Assembly: GCF_003945595.2 (NCBI RefSeq)
Contig: NW_024104557.1
Span: forward strand, 62,001 to 126,000
Direction of reading: 5' to 3'
DNA from: Pipra filicauda
Taxonomy: Eukaryota; Chordata; Aves; Passeriformes; Pipridae
DNA: 64,000 nt
Below are positions 35,339 to 45,815 of this stretch, piece after piece (the first letter of the stretch is position 1; each line of letters opens with the position of its first letter). Made by a program: the position numbers and the translations under genes. Under the pieces are notes generated by a model. It worked only from the letters and a program-made list of their open reading frames with translations. It was not told the DNA's origin and did no database searches.

Positions 35339-35580
35339 GGAGCTGTGGAGGGGGATGGAGGTCAGGACAAATCTCTCCATTCACTTCTGCAGGGATGAGA
35401 GAGGCAGCAAAGCTTTCAATGGGAGCCTGGGAATTTCTCCATGAAAGGACTGTGACAGATCTGGTTTGGTGCTGAAAGAGGAGATAGTCTGGAGTGTGCC
35501 TGCCTTGGTCAGTTCTCCTGGCTTACAGCCTTGGAATCTCACCTGGAGAAAACCCTGAGACTTCTTCCCAGCAAAGCCAG
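35339..35580. repeat. 242-bp direct repeat, right copy
   Basis: Partner of 33705-33946, in the same orientation, 1634 bp apart start to start. A CR1 starts only 14 bases after its right edge (35594). Confidence 0.93.
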
Positions 35581-35593
35581 CAGTGTCCCTTCA

Positions 35594-35887
35594 TCATAGA
35601 AACACAGAATGGTTTGGGTTGGAAGGGGCCTTTAATGGTCATTTCGTCCAAGCCCTTGCCATGGGCAGGGACACCTTCCACTAGACCAGGTTGCTCCAAC
35701 CTGGCCTTGGACACTTCCAAGCGGGATGGGGCAGCCACAGCTTCTCTGGGCAACCTGTGCCAGGGCCTCACCACCCTCTCAGCCAAGAATTTCTTCCCAA
35801 TATCCCATCTAACCCTACCCTCTCACAGTGGGAAGCTATTCCCCCTTGTAGCATCACTCCATGCTCTTGTCCAAAGTCCCCCTCCAG
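35594..35887 (-). mobile_element. CR1 LINE 3' fragment, antisense
   Basis: tcatagaaacacagaatggt, ccatgggcagggacaccttc, gcgggatggggcagccacag, cccttgtagcatcactccat. About 294 bp. Confidence 0.95.
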
Positions 35888-37906
35888 CATCAGTTCTTTG
35901 AATTCCTTTTGACTTGGAAAGGGAATTTTTGATGCAGAACCCCATACTTTGCCTGCTGTCCCAAACATCTCAATTTCTGCTCCTTCTTCTCAAAGTCCAA
36001 CCAAAAGCTGAAACCATCGACATCCCCAAGAGTTGCCTGCAGCCTCCTGCATCCCCTCCTTGCTTGGAGAGACCTCTGTGGTCTTGAGCATGTTCAGCCT
36101 GCCACGAAGCTCTAGCTGGTGATGAGACAGCCCTTGGCACTGGTATATCTGAGCACCCCCAAACCATCTGCTCCAGTTTCATCCCTCTTCTGTGTCCCTG
36201 TGAGGAGGAGGAGACTCCAGCTGAGAGAAAGGGACAGGCCGCCCACTTGTGCTGAGTAACCATTGCCAAATTGGATGCCAGCACATACACACACACACAC
36301 ACACAAAAATATTTCCACTGAGGTTGCTGCGAACAATGGGCTCTTGATTATTTGCTATCTCAAACACATATGCCTTTGGCCGATCTCCACGGGGAACAGG
36401 CAGTTCAAGCACTGACCCTCCTGCTCTTGGACCAGCCCGTCGGCATTCCCGCATCCAGCAGCGCCGGCTGAGGGGGTGTCTCACCAGCGAGGAACAGGAC
36501 GTGATCCCTGCCCTGGGAGTTTGCAAGATGAGGGCAGGCACGTGGGCAAGGGCACAGCCAAGTCCTGATCAGTGATGGTGAGAAAACTCTGCCTCCTCAG
36601 ACCCAGAGAGACCACTGGGAAAGCTTGACCATCTCCTCAGACAACCCCAAGACCACCTTGTTATGGTCTTCCTGCCCTTCCTTCAAACCTTCCCATGGTG
36701 TCTGGGAAGATGTTAGGGAATGTCCAGCCAAGGTTCATCAGTCCTTTTTCCAAGGACACGGCAGAGTAGGAACACCCTGGCTGGCTCTGTGCCTCAGGTC
36801 CAGGAGCACTGGAGTCACATCCCAGTGATGTCCTACCTGAAAGGTGAACGCCAGTGATGGAAGAAGCACTGGGAGATGTTTGAACCCAGGAGATGTGATG
36901 AGCTGAGCAAAGTCCTGCTTGCACAAGGTGAGAACCTGCTCATGGTTCATAGTAGAGAAATCAGAGTGACTGTCCAGTGCTGGCCACACGCTATGAGCAA
37001 AGGGGAAAAGGGACTGAGGTTCTTGGAAGCAAAGTGTTTGATCTGAACATTATTTGTGCTACACAGAGGTCTTTGCTCAGCCCTAGGCTGGTTCCTCCCT
37101 TCCTGGAGAGAGCCTTCCAGAGCCCCCCTCAGCCCATGGCTATCCCGGCTTTTGCACTGTCTACAAATAGTTGGTGCGTGCTGAAAAGAGCAGATCTGAA
37201 ACCACAGTTGGCAAATTGCACCAACAAGCATATTCTCAGCGAGGCATTGTTCCAGTTTGTATATGTCTGAAAAGAACTGTTCAGGCATATGTTAAAGTTG
37301 GCACCTTCTCCCTGGGACTCGCTGCAATCTGACGGCTGGAGCATGATAACCACAGCAAGGCACACAAAACACTCAGCAAATGAGGGAAAACAAAGTCCAC
37401 TCGGGTTGCTGGAGGGGCTGGGATGAGGACAAGGAGCAGAGGCAGAGCGCTGTCCTCTGGAGAGGGAGCTCATCCCAGCCTGGCGTGGAGAGTGATGGCA
37501 TCTGCAAGCCCTGCTTGGAAAGGGATCAAGAGCAGGGTAGGAGAGGAGAGCAGAAAACCTGCTGCCCCAATGCTACTCCCAGGGTAATCCTTATAAAAAG
37601 ACTCAGCCACTGAAAAGGAGAGTGAACCCAAAGCATGTGAGGTGTCCTACAGGCTCTGGGCTTCAACCCACGCCGAAGGAAGCAATGACTTGCCGTGGGG
37701 GTGCACTCAGTGGGGACACACAGCACACTGAGGGTTCTCAGCCTGGCAAAAATGCCTCTCCCTTGGAGGGGCTGGAGAATTTTAGGGGGAAATATCGTCC
37801 TGGGTTTGCTTTTCCTTGAGTGTCCATGCACAGCTGCAGCTGGGGACAGGATGCTGGGCTGACCTGGGGGAGCTGCAACATCATCAGCTGCAACAGCATC
37901 CTCTTG
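35888..37906. other. Unique DNA without gene, one (CA)n
   Basis: A (CA)n microsatellite at 36281-36305 and slightly CpG-enriched DNA at about 36380-36500. No exon recognised. Confidence 0.5.
36281..36305. repeat. (CA)n microsatellite
   Basis: About ten CA units with one AT interruption near the left end. Confidence 0.95.
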
Positions 37907-37980
37907 TTGGCAGTGCTGGGTTAACTTTTGGACTCAGTGATCTTAGAGGTCTTTTCCAACCTAAATGATTCTGTGATTCT
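37907..37980 (+). mobile_element. CR1 LINE terminal ~74 bp
   Basis: ttggcagtgctgggttaact, gatcttagaggtcttttcca and acctaaatgattctgtgatt. Terminal part of the ttggaaaagacctc group in sense. Confidence 0.9.
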
Positions 37981-39639
37981 GGTTCTCAGCTACAAAACTG
38001 TCCCTGCCCCAGCCTAGGCATCATTGGATGGGGGGACATGTGCAGATTCCCTCTTCATCCCCTCAGGGCATCCAGGAGCAGCCCAGCGGCCCTTGGAGAG
38101 GGCAGCTGGAGCTCATCCTCCCTCAGGTGTGGCTTTCTCCACATTGGTGCTCAGTCCTGGAGGTGTGTGACCAGGTGAGGACCAGAAGGGGGTTCATCTG
38201 AGTCTGGCAGTGGCAGATTCCTGTAAGACACCCCCTACCCCTGCATGACCCCTGAAAGGGGCTGCACCATCAGGCTCAGAGGAGACCAGGCTGCCTATGA
38301 ACACTGTTGGCTTCTGAACTGCTTTGCATGGACAGGGATAATCCTGCTGGGTCCTGGGCACATCTTCATCTCTGGTGGGACAGTCCCAGGATACGTCAGA
38401 CCTGACCTTCTCCATCCTCTATCTGCAGCTCTGCTCTTTCTCTTGGCTCTGTCAGATTTCACAGCAAAATTGTCCATGCAGGACCAGAACCAGTTGTCCA
38501 TGCAGGAGCTGAGCTGCTCCATTGCTTGGCAGTGCTGGTGGGAAGCAGCAGAATCCCATCCACAGGAGAAGTGGCTTTGTCCCAGGCTCTAATCCCGGTC
38601 CTCAAAGGTGACTGACTAAGTAAATCACAGAGCCTCAGCTGCCCTTTCCATCCAAGGAGGATCACACACAGCCTCTGGATCTCTGTCAGCAACAACCTGT
38701 GCAGGGAGACACTCGGTGCCTGCAGTTCTGTGGGAGCAGCCGAGTGCCTGTCCGGCACCATTAGCAGGGATAATTAATTACCTGCCCTGCCATTTCACTG
38801 GAAAGCAGCAGAATTAAGTGGCAGCAATTCCTGCCTCTTTCCTCTCTCCTGGGACTTCTGACAGGTGAGTAGGAGTGGTGTAAGCTCCATCCATCCATGG
38901 AAAGGCCAAGGGAAGTAGAGCCTGTGTGTGTTGCAGGATCCAAACTTGCTGCAGCAGCCCCAGTGCTGGGGTGAAGCTGGAGGCAGGGACATGTGCCACC
39001 AACCTCAGGAGCTTTTCCTTTTCCCTCTGGCACCTCTCATTCCTCCTTGGAGAAGACAATTCTGTGCTGTGTCACTGCCAGGACCTGCCCTGCCTTCAGT
39101 TTGAGTCCTTGACCATTTGAATGTCCCTTTTTTAGTTAATCTGTGTAAAAGAGAGTTCGGGGGGTTTGCCTCCTCTCCGAGCTCAGAGGGTGGGAGCTCT
39201 CCACGAGACTGACATTACTTCCCCATCCCACCCCCACTGGAGACCCCCAGGGGTTCAGGCTGTGCCCTCCCAAAGGGCTCTATCCTTGGAGACAGGGGGA
39301 AAACAGGGACCAAACTGAGATTTCCATGGTGAATACAGGCTTGGTTCCCACCCCCAGCCTTGTCTGTCACCGAGAGGCTGCCTGTGCCCCTCAAACCCCA
39401 ACTGTGCCCCCGAGACACCCCCTGACCCCCTGCATGGGGCAATGTCGGGGCTCAGCCATACTGGGGAGCTCTTTTTTGGGGGTCTTGAGGGTGATGAGAT
39501 ACGGTGAGGCTGCAGGGCACTGAGCCAAGGCACCACCAGACCCCAAATATCCCCTGTCCAGGAGCCCCGTGGGGGAAGGGGACAAGGGTGGAGGGGTCCA
39601 TGGAGCATCCCAGCATCCCCAGCCAGGTCCATGGGGACA
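37981..39639. other. Unique DNA without gene, CR1-free
   Basis: No repeat or exon recognised. GC content rises toward the right edge, leading into the CpG-rich block. Confidence 0.5.
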
Positions 39640-39800
39640 GAGCCCTGTCCGGGAGGGGTGGCGAGGGAAGAGTTAAAGGGAAGGCGAGCAGATCCTCCTC
39701 CATCCTCCCAGTCCTCGCTGTTAGGCTGCTGCTGTGACAGGGGGTGGGGTCGGGGCTGGCCGCCGTTTGCCGCAAGAAGGGGGGGGAAACGTGGCTGCGA

Positions 39801-39819
39801 ATGTGTGTGTGTGTGTGTT
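39801..39819. repeat. (TG)n microsatellite
   Basis: Nine TG units inside the CpG-rich block. Confidence 0.9.
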
Positions 39820-40627
39820 GGTGACACAGGACAAAATGAGATGAGACCCCTCGGACGGGAGCGGCCGCCCGGCTGCGATCCCTGATCCCTGCCCGATCCC
39901 TGCCCGCTCCCGCACATCGCTGCGATCGCCACCGGGCACGGGCGCAGCCCCAGCATCCCCGCCAAGAGTAAGGCTCGGGGTGGGGAGGAACTGGGAGGAA
40001 CTGGGAAGCGGCACTGGGAGTGGGGGGAGTGGGATGGGGTGCGGGGTGACGGGGAAGGGGGGTCTCTTGGGGGTGAGAGAGGTGCGGGGTGCACGGAGAG
40101 CGAGGTGGGGGACCTGATGCTGGAGCTTCGCTCGCCTGAACCACCCACCCAGATGTAATTTGGGGGGGGGAGGGGAAGATTTTGGGGAGGGGGTGGGGGT
40201 GGAGGATGGGCTGCCAGCGCCGATTTCGGGTGTGATGGAGGGGAGGGAGCCTTGTTTGTGCCTAAAGTCGCAGCTGCCTGGATTTGGCCCCGCGGGGCCG
40301 TTGGGATGTGACAGCACCCAAAAATAGAGTGCGAGGTGGGGAGGAGCGGGGGGCAGACCTGTGTGCCAGTGCCAGGGCCAGGTTATTCCCCCTCCTCACC
40401 CCTTCCTAGTCTTCTTTTTTATTTATTTCTTTATTTCTTTGGCAGTGATGTCAGGGAGGGGAGCGGTGGCTGGGGCTGGGGGTTGGATTCACGGGAAGGA
40501 GGTTGCTGGCGGCCGAGTGATTAACGTGCAGTTGCTGGGAATTATGTCATCTGCCTCGGTGCTGGGTGGCCCTCGCCCAGGAGCGGCGGTGGGGAGGGAG
40601 GGAGGACGTGGGGGGACGTCATGACAC

Positions 40628-40803
40628 GGGGCTCCCCGCCTGGGGCTTCACCCAAGGAGGCACCGATGCCTCCCTGGCTCTGCGAGGACTTGGGCATCCA
40701 ATGTTCTCACCCCAGCGCGGGGTTCCCCACTTGGGACAGCACCCCAGGAGGCACCGATGCTTCCCTGGCTTTGCAAGGATGTGGACACTGAGTGTTTCCC
40801 CCC
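40628..40803. repeat. Tandem duplication with 91-bp period
   Basis: ggggctccccgcctggggct at 40628 recurs as ggggttccccacttgggaca at 40719. Both are followed by ggaggcaccgatgcYtccct and ggctYtgcRaggaYktggrc. Two units, about 80% alike by eye. Confidence 0.8.
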
Positions 40804-41282
40804 ACCCATCGCAGCCCCCAAGCCATGGGCTCACGCTGGCAGGGCTGTGGGTGCACACCCACCCCGCTGCCCTCTGCTCCCGGGGGGCTCAGACCCGCGG
40901 GCTCCATCCCCACGCGGGAGAGGAGCAGGTTGTTGCTCCTCCCGATGGCTCATCCCGCCCGCTGGCCCGGCATCGGGGCTTGGAGCAGGCGGGGAGGGGG
41001 CCGTGGGGAAGGAAGGATGAGGGTGGGCATCCCCTCCTGCCAGCTCCCCGGGAAGGAGAGGGGCCGGAGCTGCTGCAGTGCAGCACAGAGCCCCATCCGA
41101 GGCTGTGGGTGTGCCCGAGGGGCGCAGGGACCCCCCTCTGCCACCCCATCCACTCCTCGGAGCCCAGGCGAGAGCCTGGGGACCTGTGAATGCCAGCGGC
41201 CCCCTCCCCCCCGGCTGGATGATCCCTCTGGTCCAGAGGACGGTGTCGGGCTGCTGGATGCTCCACACCCTGCTGGGCACCC

Positions 41283-41363
41283 CCCTGAGCATTCCTTGAG
41301 CACCCCCTGAGCATTCCCTGAGCACCCCTTAAGATTCCCCCTTAGCACCCCCTGAGCATCCCG
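41283..41363. repeat. Short ~21-22-bp minisatellite
   Basis: Alternating ctgagcattcc and ttgagcacccc motifs; about three and a half units with a slightly broken middle. Confidence 0.8.
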
Positions 41364-41476
41364 GTTCTCTTCCCCACGTGGAGAGCCGGGGAAGGAGGGC
41401 AAGGCCTGCCAGTGAGCCAGGCACGGCCCCTGCTGCACATCAACAACCTCTTCCCTCGGCTCCACACCCCACGCAG

Positions 41477-41667
41477 CCCCGTGCAGCTCCACAGATCCCC
41501 GTGCAGTTCCACGGATCCCCGTGCAGCTCCACGGATCCCCGTGCAGTTCCACGGATCCCCGTGCAGCTCCATGGATCCCCGTGCAGCTCCACAGATCCCC
41601 GTGCAGCTCCACAGATCCCCGTGCAGCTCCATGAAACCCTGTGCAGCTCCACGGATCTCCGTGCACC
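41477..41667. repeat. 20-bp minisatellite, ~9.5 units
   Basis: The unit is ccccgtgcagctccacRgat, in perfect 20-bp register from 41477 to about 41657, with C/T changes at two positions. Because 20 is not a multiple of 3, all three frames cycle. This gives long open frames (up to 281 codons on the minus strand, with repeats such as SVELHGDPWSCTG). These are artefacts. Confidence 0.96.
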
Positions 41668-42187
41668 ACGGCATAGGGTCGGGCAGGGAGCGGAGCAGGC
41701 AGATGCAGGCAGGAGGGCTGCAGGGAGCTGTGGAGTGGAGGTAGGAGGGGTGGGCATGGCTGCAGCGGGTCATTTTCTGGCATTTTCTGCCCCACAACAG
41801 GAGGGAGGGGGATGCCAACGGCTGCTTTGATTCAAGCCGGGAATCAGCGGGTGCGATCCAAGCCGGGGGATGCCACTCGCCCCACGGGATAACCTTTGGC
41901 AACTCCCTCAGCTCTCCGTGCTCTGCTTTCAACACCCTCCAGCACATCCTTCATCCTCAAACCCGCTCCGGCGGCGGATTATGCCCAGCAGCCGAGCCCT
42001 CTGGGGAGGTGCTGGCATGACAGGGGAGCGCAGGATCTCCGAGCACCCCCGGTTTGGAGCGGGCAGGGCTGGGAGGCTCCCGCATCCCGCGCGGTCCCCT
42101 CTCCCGTGCCCTCTCCGCGCAGGGCTCCGTGCGCCGGGCGGTTTGTTTATGTGTGGCCCTGGTTGGAGCAGCGGCGATCTGCCGTGG

Positions 42188-42197
42188 CTATATATAG
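42188..42197 (+). promoter_or_regulatory. TATA box / MEF2-like site
   Basis: CTATATATAG is both a good TATA box and an exact match to the MEF2 consensus YTAWWWWTAR. It lies in GC-rich DNA at the right edge of the CpG-rich block. Initiator-like TCA motifs follow at about 42209-42219, some 20-30 bases on. The first ATG in frame with a useful open frame is not evident, so any transcript would have an untranslated first exon. The element is self-complementary, so direction is uncertain. Confidence 0.45.
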
Positions 42198-42340
42198 CAG
42201 CGATGCTGTCATCCGAGTTCAGCCTGGCTGGGGAATTTATTTTCTGCAAAGGCTGGGAGGCGAATGGGCTGAAAACAGGCGTGGAAATGCCAGAGCGGTG
42301 TCATCCCCTGTCTGCGTTGCCCGGGCTCACGCGAGGGAAC

Positions 42341-43380
42341 AGGGCACGGTTGTCCTGAGTGGTGGCTTTGTGGTGGCAACAGGGAAGAGGAGGAATGTGT
42401 GGAGGGGCTGAAATGGGCTCCCTGAGGCAGCGGTGGGCATTTAAAAAGCAGTGCCAGCAGCTGCATGGCTCCACACAGGAAAGAGATTCCCTCCTCCTCA
42501 AACTCTTCTTTGCTGGGTCACTGGGCTGATGTCCCAAGGGACCATCCCCCAGATCCAAAAAGGAGGAGGGAGAAAAGCATCTGAAAGTCCAACATCTGGT
42601 TGTATATATTTGGGAGACAGCAGCAGCTTGTCCTACAAGAGGATGGGGCTGGTAGAGCCCCACGGGGGCTGCAGCATCAGCCCTGGGCACCCGCTGCTGC
42701 GCCCAGCACAGGGGCATCGCCACGGCGTGGTGCATGATAAGGGCACCTCTGATTGCCCATCCCGAGGAAAAACAGGAAGTAGGAAGAAAGACGGTCCCCT
42801 GACTTGCAAAAAACAGGCAGATGGGGAGGGTGTTTTCCAAATGCGCTGTGAAAACCACGTTGCATCAGCAGGCAGAGGCACTCGCCGAGCGATAACTCCG
42901 TGTGGAGCAGGAATGTGGATGAACCGGGCTGCAAAAAGTTTATGAAGGGAGTTATGTCCCAACTGGGAAGGTTAAGAGTTAAGGGGGTGTTACTGGAACT
43001 GTTGTAGGGCTTAAAATCTGCTTTGTGGTGAGGGGGAACTGAGCCCAGCCATGTCCGGGGATGTGAGAGAAATCCAGCAAACGAAGGGTGAAACACGGAG
43101 ATTTCTTGTTTCCCTTCACAGAAGATCTTTCCCATTAGTCATTCCTGTCACAGGAGCTGGCAAACACGGTTATTATTTGAGGGATCTGAAAGTGAAATGG
43201 AGGCACGAGGCCAGGAGCCCAGACATTGCTGCCCCTCAGGATGGGGGAGCAGGCAGGGACCCCCCAGCCCCTCCAGGTCATCCTCACCTCTGCTCCATGG
43301 GGAAAGCCTTTGGACTCCACTCTGGGTCACTGGATTCATTGTCTGGTTGTGCTTTCCACAACCTGGGAGTCGTTTTCGTG
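42341..43380. other. Unique DNA without gene
   Basis: No repeat or exon recognised. An atatatttggg motif lies near 42604. Confidence 0.45.
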
Positions 43381-43470
43381 GAACCTGGTCTAGTGAATGC
43401 CCATGGAAGGGGGGTTGGAACTGGATGGTTGTTAAGGTCCTGTCCATCCCAAACCATTCCAGGCTGTGAT
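43381..43470 (+). mobile_element. Degenerate CR1 LINE terminal fragment
   Basis: gaacctggtctagtgaatgc, ccatggaaggggggttggaa, ctggatggttgttaaggtcc and aaaccattccaggctgtgat. Diverged, with small deletions (gaaggtgtccctgcc is largely lost). Confidence 0.82.
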
Positions 43471-44216
43471 GCTCCATCCTGGAGGTGGTGGTGGACCAAG
43501 GACTTTGAGAGCCTGCAATAAGCTGGATGTTTCCCAACATGCACCCCAAACTCAGCTCTCCCATCACCCCACGGCCCCGTGGGGGAAAGGACCACGCTGA
43601 CACCCCCTGAGGGGGACAGGAAGGTCCCTGTAGCTCCTTAAACAGCAAGGAAAGCAAACACAAGTGTTAAGGCAGCTGTCAGGAAAGAGGGATGGCTTAT
43701 GCCTTATGATCCAGGTTTGGCTGGAGCCGAGAGTTCTCCTGGCAGAGGGAGCTGAAAGTCCCCTTGAGCCACTGGAGGAGCTGCAGGAGCTCCTGCTTCA
43801 GCTCAGTGGAGCTGCTGCAAGGCTGGGAATCAGCCTCACAGCGATCCTAGCTGAGTTTCTCTCTCCCAAAATTGTTTTTTTGTGCCATGAACATGTGGAT
43901 CCTGTTGGCTTTATCTGGTTCCTGAGTCAGAAGGATGAGTTCTGTCTGAGTCTTGCTGGAATTTGACCCACCATGAGGCTCGGTGGCCGTGTCTGCCTTC
44001 CATCTCCTCCCCGTGGCTGGCACCTTCCTTCTCACATGTGTGCATTGAGTTTGGGAGTGGTAACAGGGGCTGGAAACATTTTGGATTTTCCTTTGGATTA
44101 AAGTAGGAGGGCTCATGCTATGACATGACTCCAGCACATGGAGCCTCACTGGACGATGCCAACCATGGGCAGCCCTTGTGTGCAGAAGGATCTGGGATGG
44201 CTTCACCAACAGCAGC
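43471..44216. other. Unique DNA without gene
   Basis: Nothing recognised on either strand. Confidence 0.5.
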
Positions 44217-44530
44217 CCTGACCTGAGCCTCCTTTTCTCCAGGCTGAGCCCCTACAGCTCCCTCAGCTGCTCCAGGTGCTCCAGACCCTTCCCCAGCTCC
44301 GTTCCCTTCCCTGGACACGCTCCAGCCCCTCAGCATCACTCTTGTCTGAGGGGCCCAGAACTGGCACCAGCACTGGAGGTGCCTCAGCAGTGCCAGCACA
44401 GGGGATGGGAACTGTCCTAGTCCTGCTGGTCACATTATTTTTGGCCTTCTTGGCCACCTGGGCACACCTGGTGTGGGCCACTGTGGACCGGCATCCCCAG
44501 GTCCTTTTCTGCCGGGCAATGGAGCCCGTT
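44217..44530 (-). mobile_element. CR1 LINE internal/3' fragment, antisense
   Basis: gagcctccttttctccaggc, ccttccctggacacgctcca, ctggcaccagcactggaggt, and up to ccccaggtccttttctgccg, which is a typical CR1 segment. The extreme 3' end (gaatcacagaa) is not present at the left edge, so this copy is truncated on both sides. Confidence 0.85.
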
Positions 44531-45414
44531 CCCTTTGCAGGAAGGCCGGGAAAAAAGGCAATCGGATCATTAACACATGCTGCTCTTCACACAACCAACC
44601 TCACAAATATTTATCAGCTGGAGAAACACACGGGCTCGGAAGTTGCCAAGTAACATAACAAGAGGCGCTTTTAAATAAATATATGTGCGTCTGCGGGTGA
44701 CGAATTATCCAAATCCCTTGGGATGTGGCCCAAAGATATGTTTTCCTCTGGAAGCCCAGCACCAGTAATAAAAATAATGATCCAAGCCAGGAACAAAACC
44801 TGGGATAAGCAGTGGCTGGCTGTGTGTCCAGCACTGGAGGAAATTGGTTCCCTGCTCGGAAGGGCTGTGGAGTGATGCCCGACAGATCCGTGCCTGCCAG
44901 GGACAGACTGGGAGGAGGATGGGATGGGGGAGTTGTTTTGCAGGGGAGGTGAGAACAAGCCCAGGGTGGTTGGTTGGGTCTCATCCTGCATCCATGTGCT
45001 TCTCCCATATACCCATAGGACCAGTCTTCTCTCTAGGCTCAGGATTTCAGGATACCTTGTTGTAGACCCTGTATGGCTCAGAAGACTTCCACGTTTCCTT
45101 CCCTCCGGCCCCAAGGCCGTGTAGTAGGACTTAATGGACCTCTTTGTCTCCAGACCAGGTGTCTATGTCCCATAAATCCAGCAGGAACATTGCTTGCCCC
45201 AGCCTGCCCGGGCATGTTCTGCACTCTCCAGACAACCAGGGTTTTCCTGACACTAAATCCAGCTAAATCCTTGCTTGTGAGGTTAGTTTGGAAGTTTTGG
45301 GGGTTATGAGGGGAGTAAATGCTGCCAGAGGAGATGAAGTGGGTTTGCAGATGAATGGGCACCTCACCCTGTTCCTTCTTCCATGGGGAAACTCTGGCTT
45401 GTGGGGTTGGGATT
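44531..45414. other. Unique DNA; AT-rich motif island at its left
   Basis: 44555-44740 is AT-rich with compact regulatory-looking motifs (see the findings). The rest holds nothing recognised. Confidence 0.45.
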
Positions 45415-45815
45415 TCATAGAATCACGGAATGGTTTGGGTTGAGAAGGGACCTTAAAGATCATCCAGTTCCATCCCTTGCCATGAGCAGGAACACCTTCC
45501 ACTGGACCAGGTTGCTCCAAGCCCCATCCAACCTGGCCTTGGACACTTCCAGGGATCCAGGGGCAGCCACAGCTTCTCTGCCCAACCTGTGCCAGGGCCT
45601 CCCCACCCTCCCAGACAACAATGCCTTCCCAATATCCCATCTAACCCTGCCCTCTATCAGTGTGAAGCCCTTCCTCCTTGTCCTGTCACTCCATCTCTTG
45701 TCCCCAGTCCCTCTCCAGCTCTCCTGGAGCCTCTTTAGGCACTGGAAGGTGTTGGAAGGTCTCCCTGGAGCCTTCTCTTCTCCAGGCTGAACACCCCCAG
45801 CTCTCCCAGCCTGTC
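45415..45815 (-). mobile_element. CR1 LINE 3' fragment, antisense, ~400 bp
   Basis: tcatagaatcacggaatggt, ccttggacacttccagggat, tgtcctgtcactccatctct and ggagccttctcttctccagg. It ends near cagctctcccagcctgtc. Confidence 0.95.

Larger units (their letters stand above)
39640..42340. promoter_or_regulatory. CpG-rich block, likely promoter region of an unidentified gene
   Basis: The richest CG-dinucleotide region of the window, free of CR1. The densest parts are 39730-39970 (with a GCGGCCGC at 39861-39868), 40850-41250 and 41960-42170. A gtaag donor-like site at 39968 could end a non-coding first exon, and a CRE-like GACGTCA lies at 40615-40621. A TATA element is at 42188. Promoters with CpG islands are common in vertebrates. 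The next gene downstream of DDRGK1 in mammals is LZTS3, so an LZTS3 promoter is possible. No LZTS3 coding sequence is seen, and the strand is not proven. The 200-297 codon frames here have repetitive G, P, R and S composition without domains. Confidence 0.5.

Noticed and set aside
39255..40148. 297-, 230- and 198-codon minus-strand frames in the CpG-rich block
   Set aside because: Three overlapping frames of similar length with P/S/R-rich random composition are typical of GC-rich DNA; no family is recognisable.
40950..41795. 281-codon minus-strand frame with an ELHGDPWSCTG repeat
   Set aside because: The repeat comes from the 20-bp minisatellite read through all frames, with non-repetitive GC-rich flanks.
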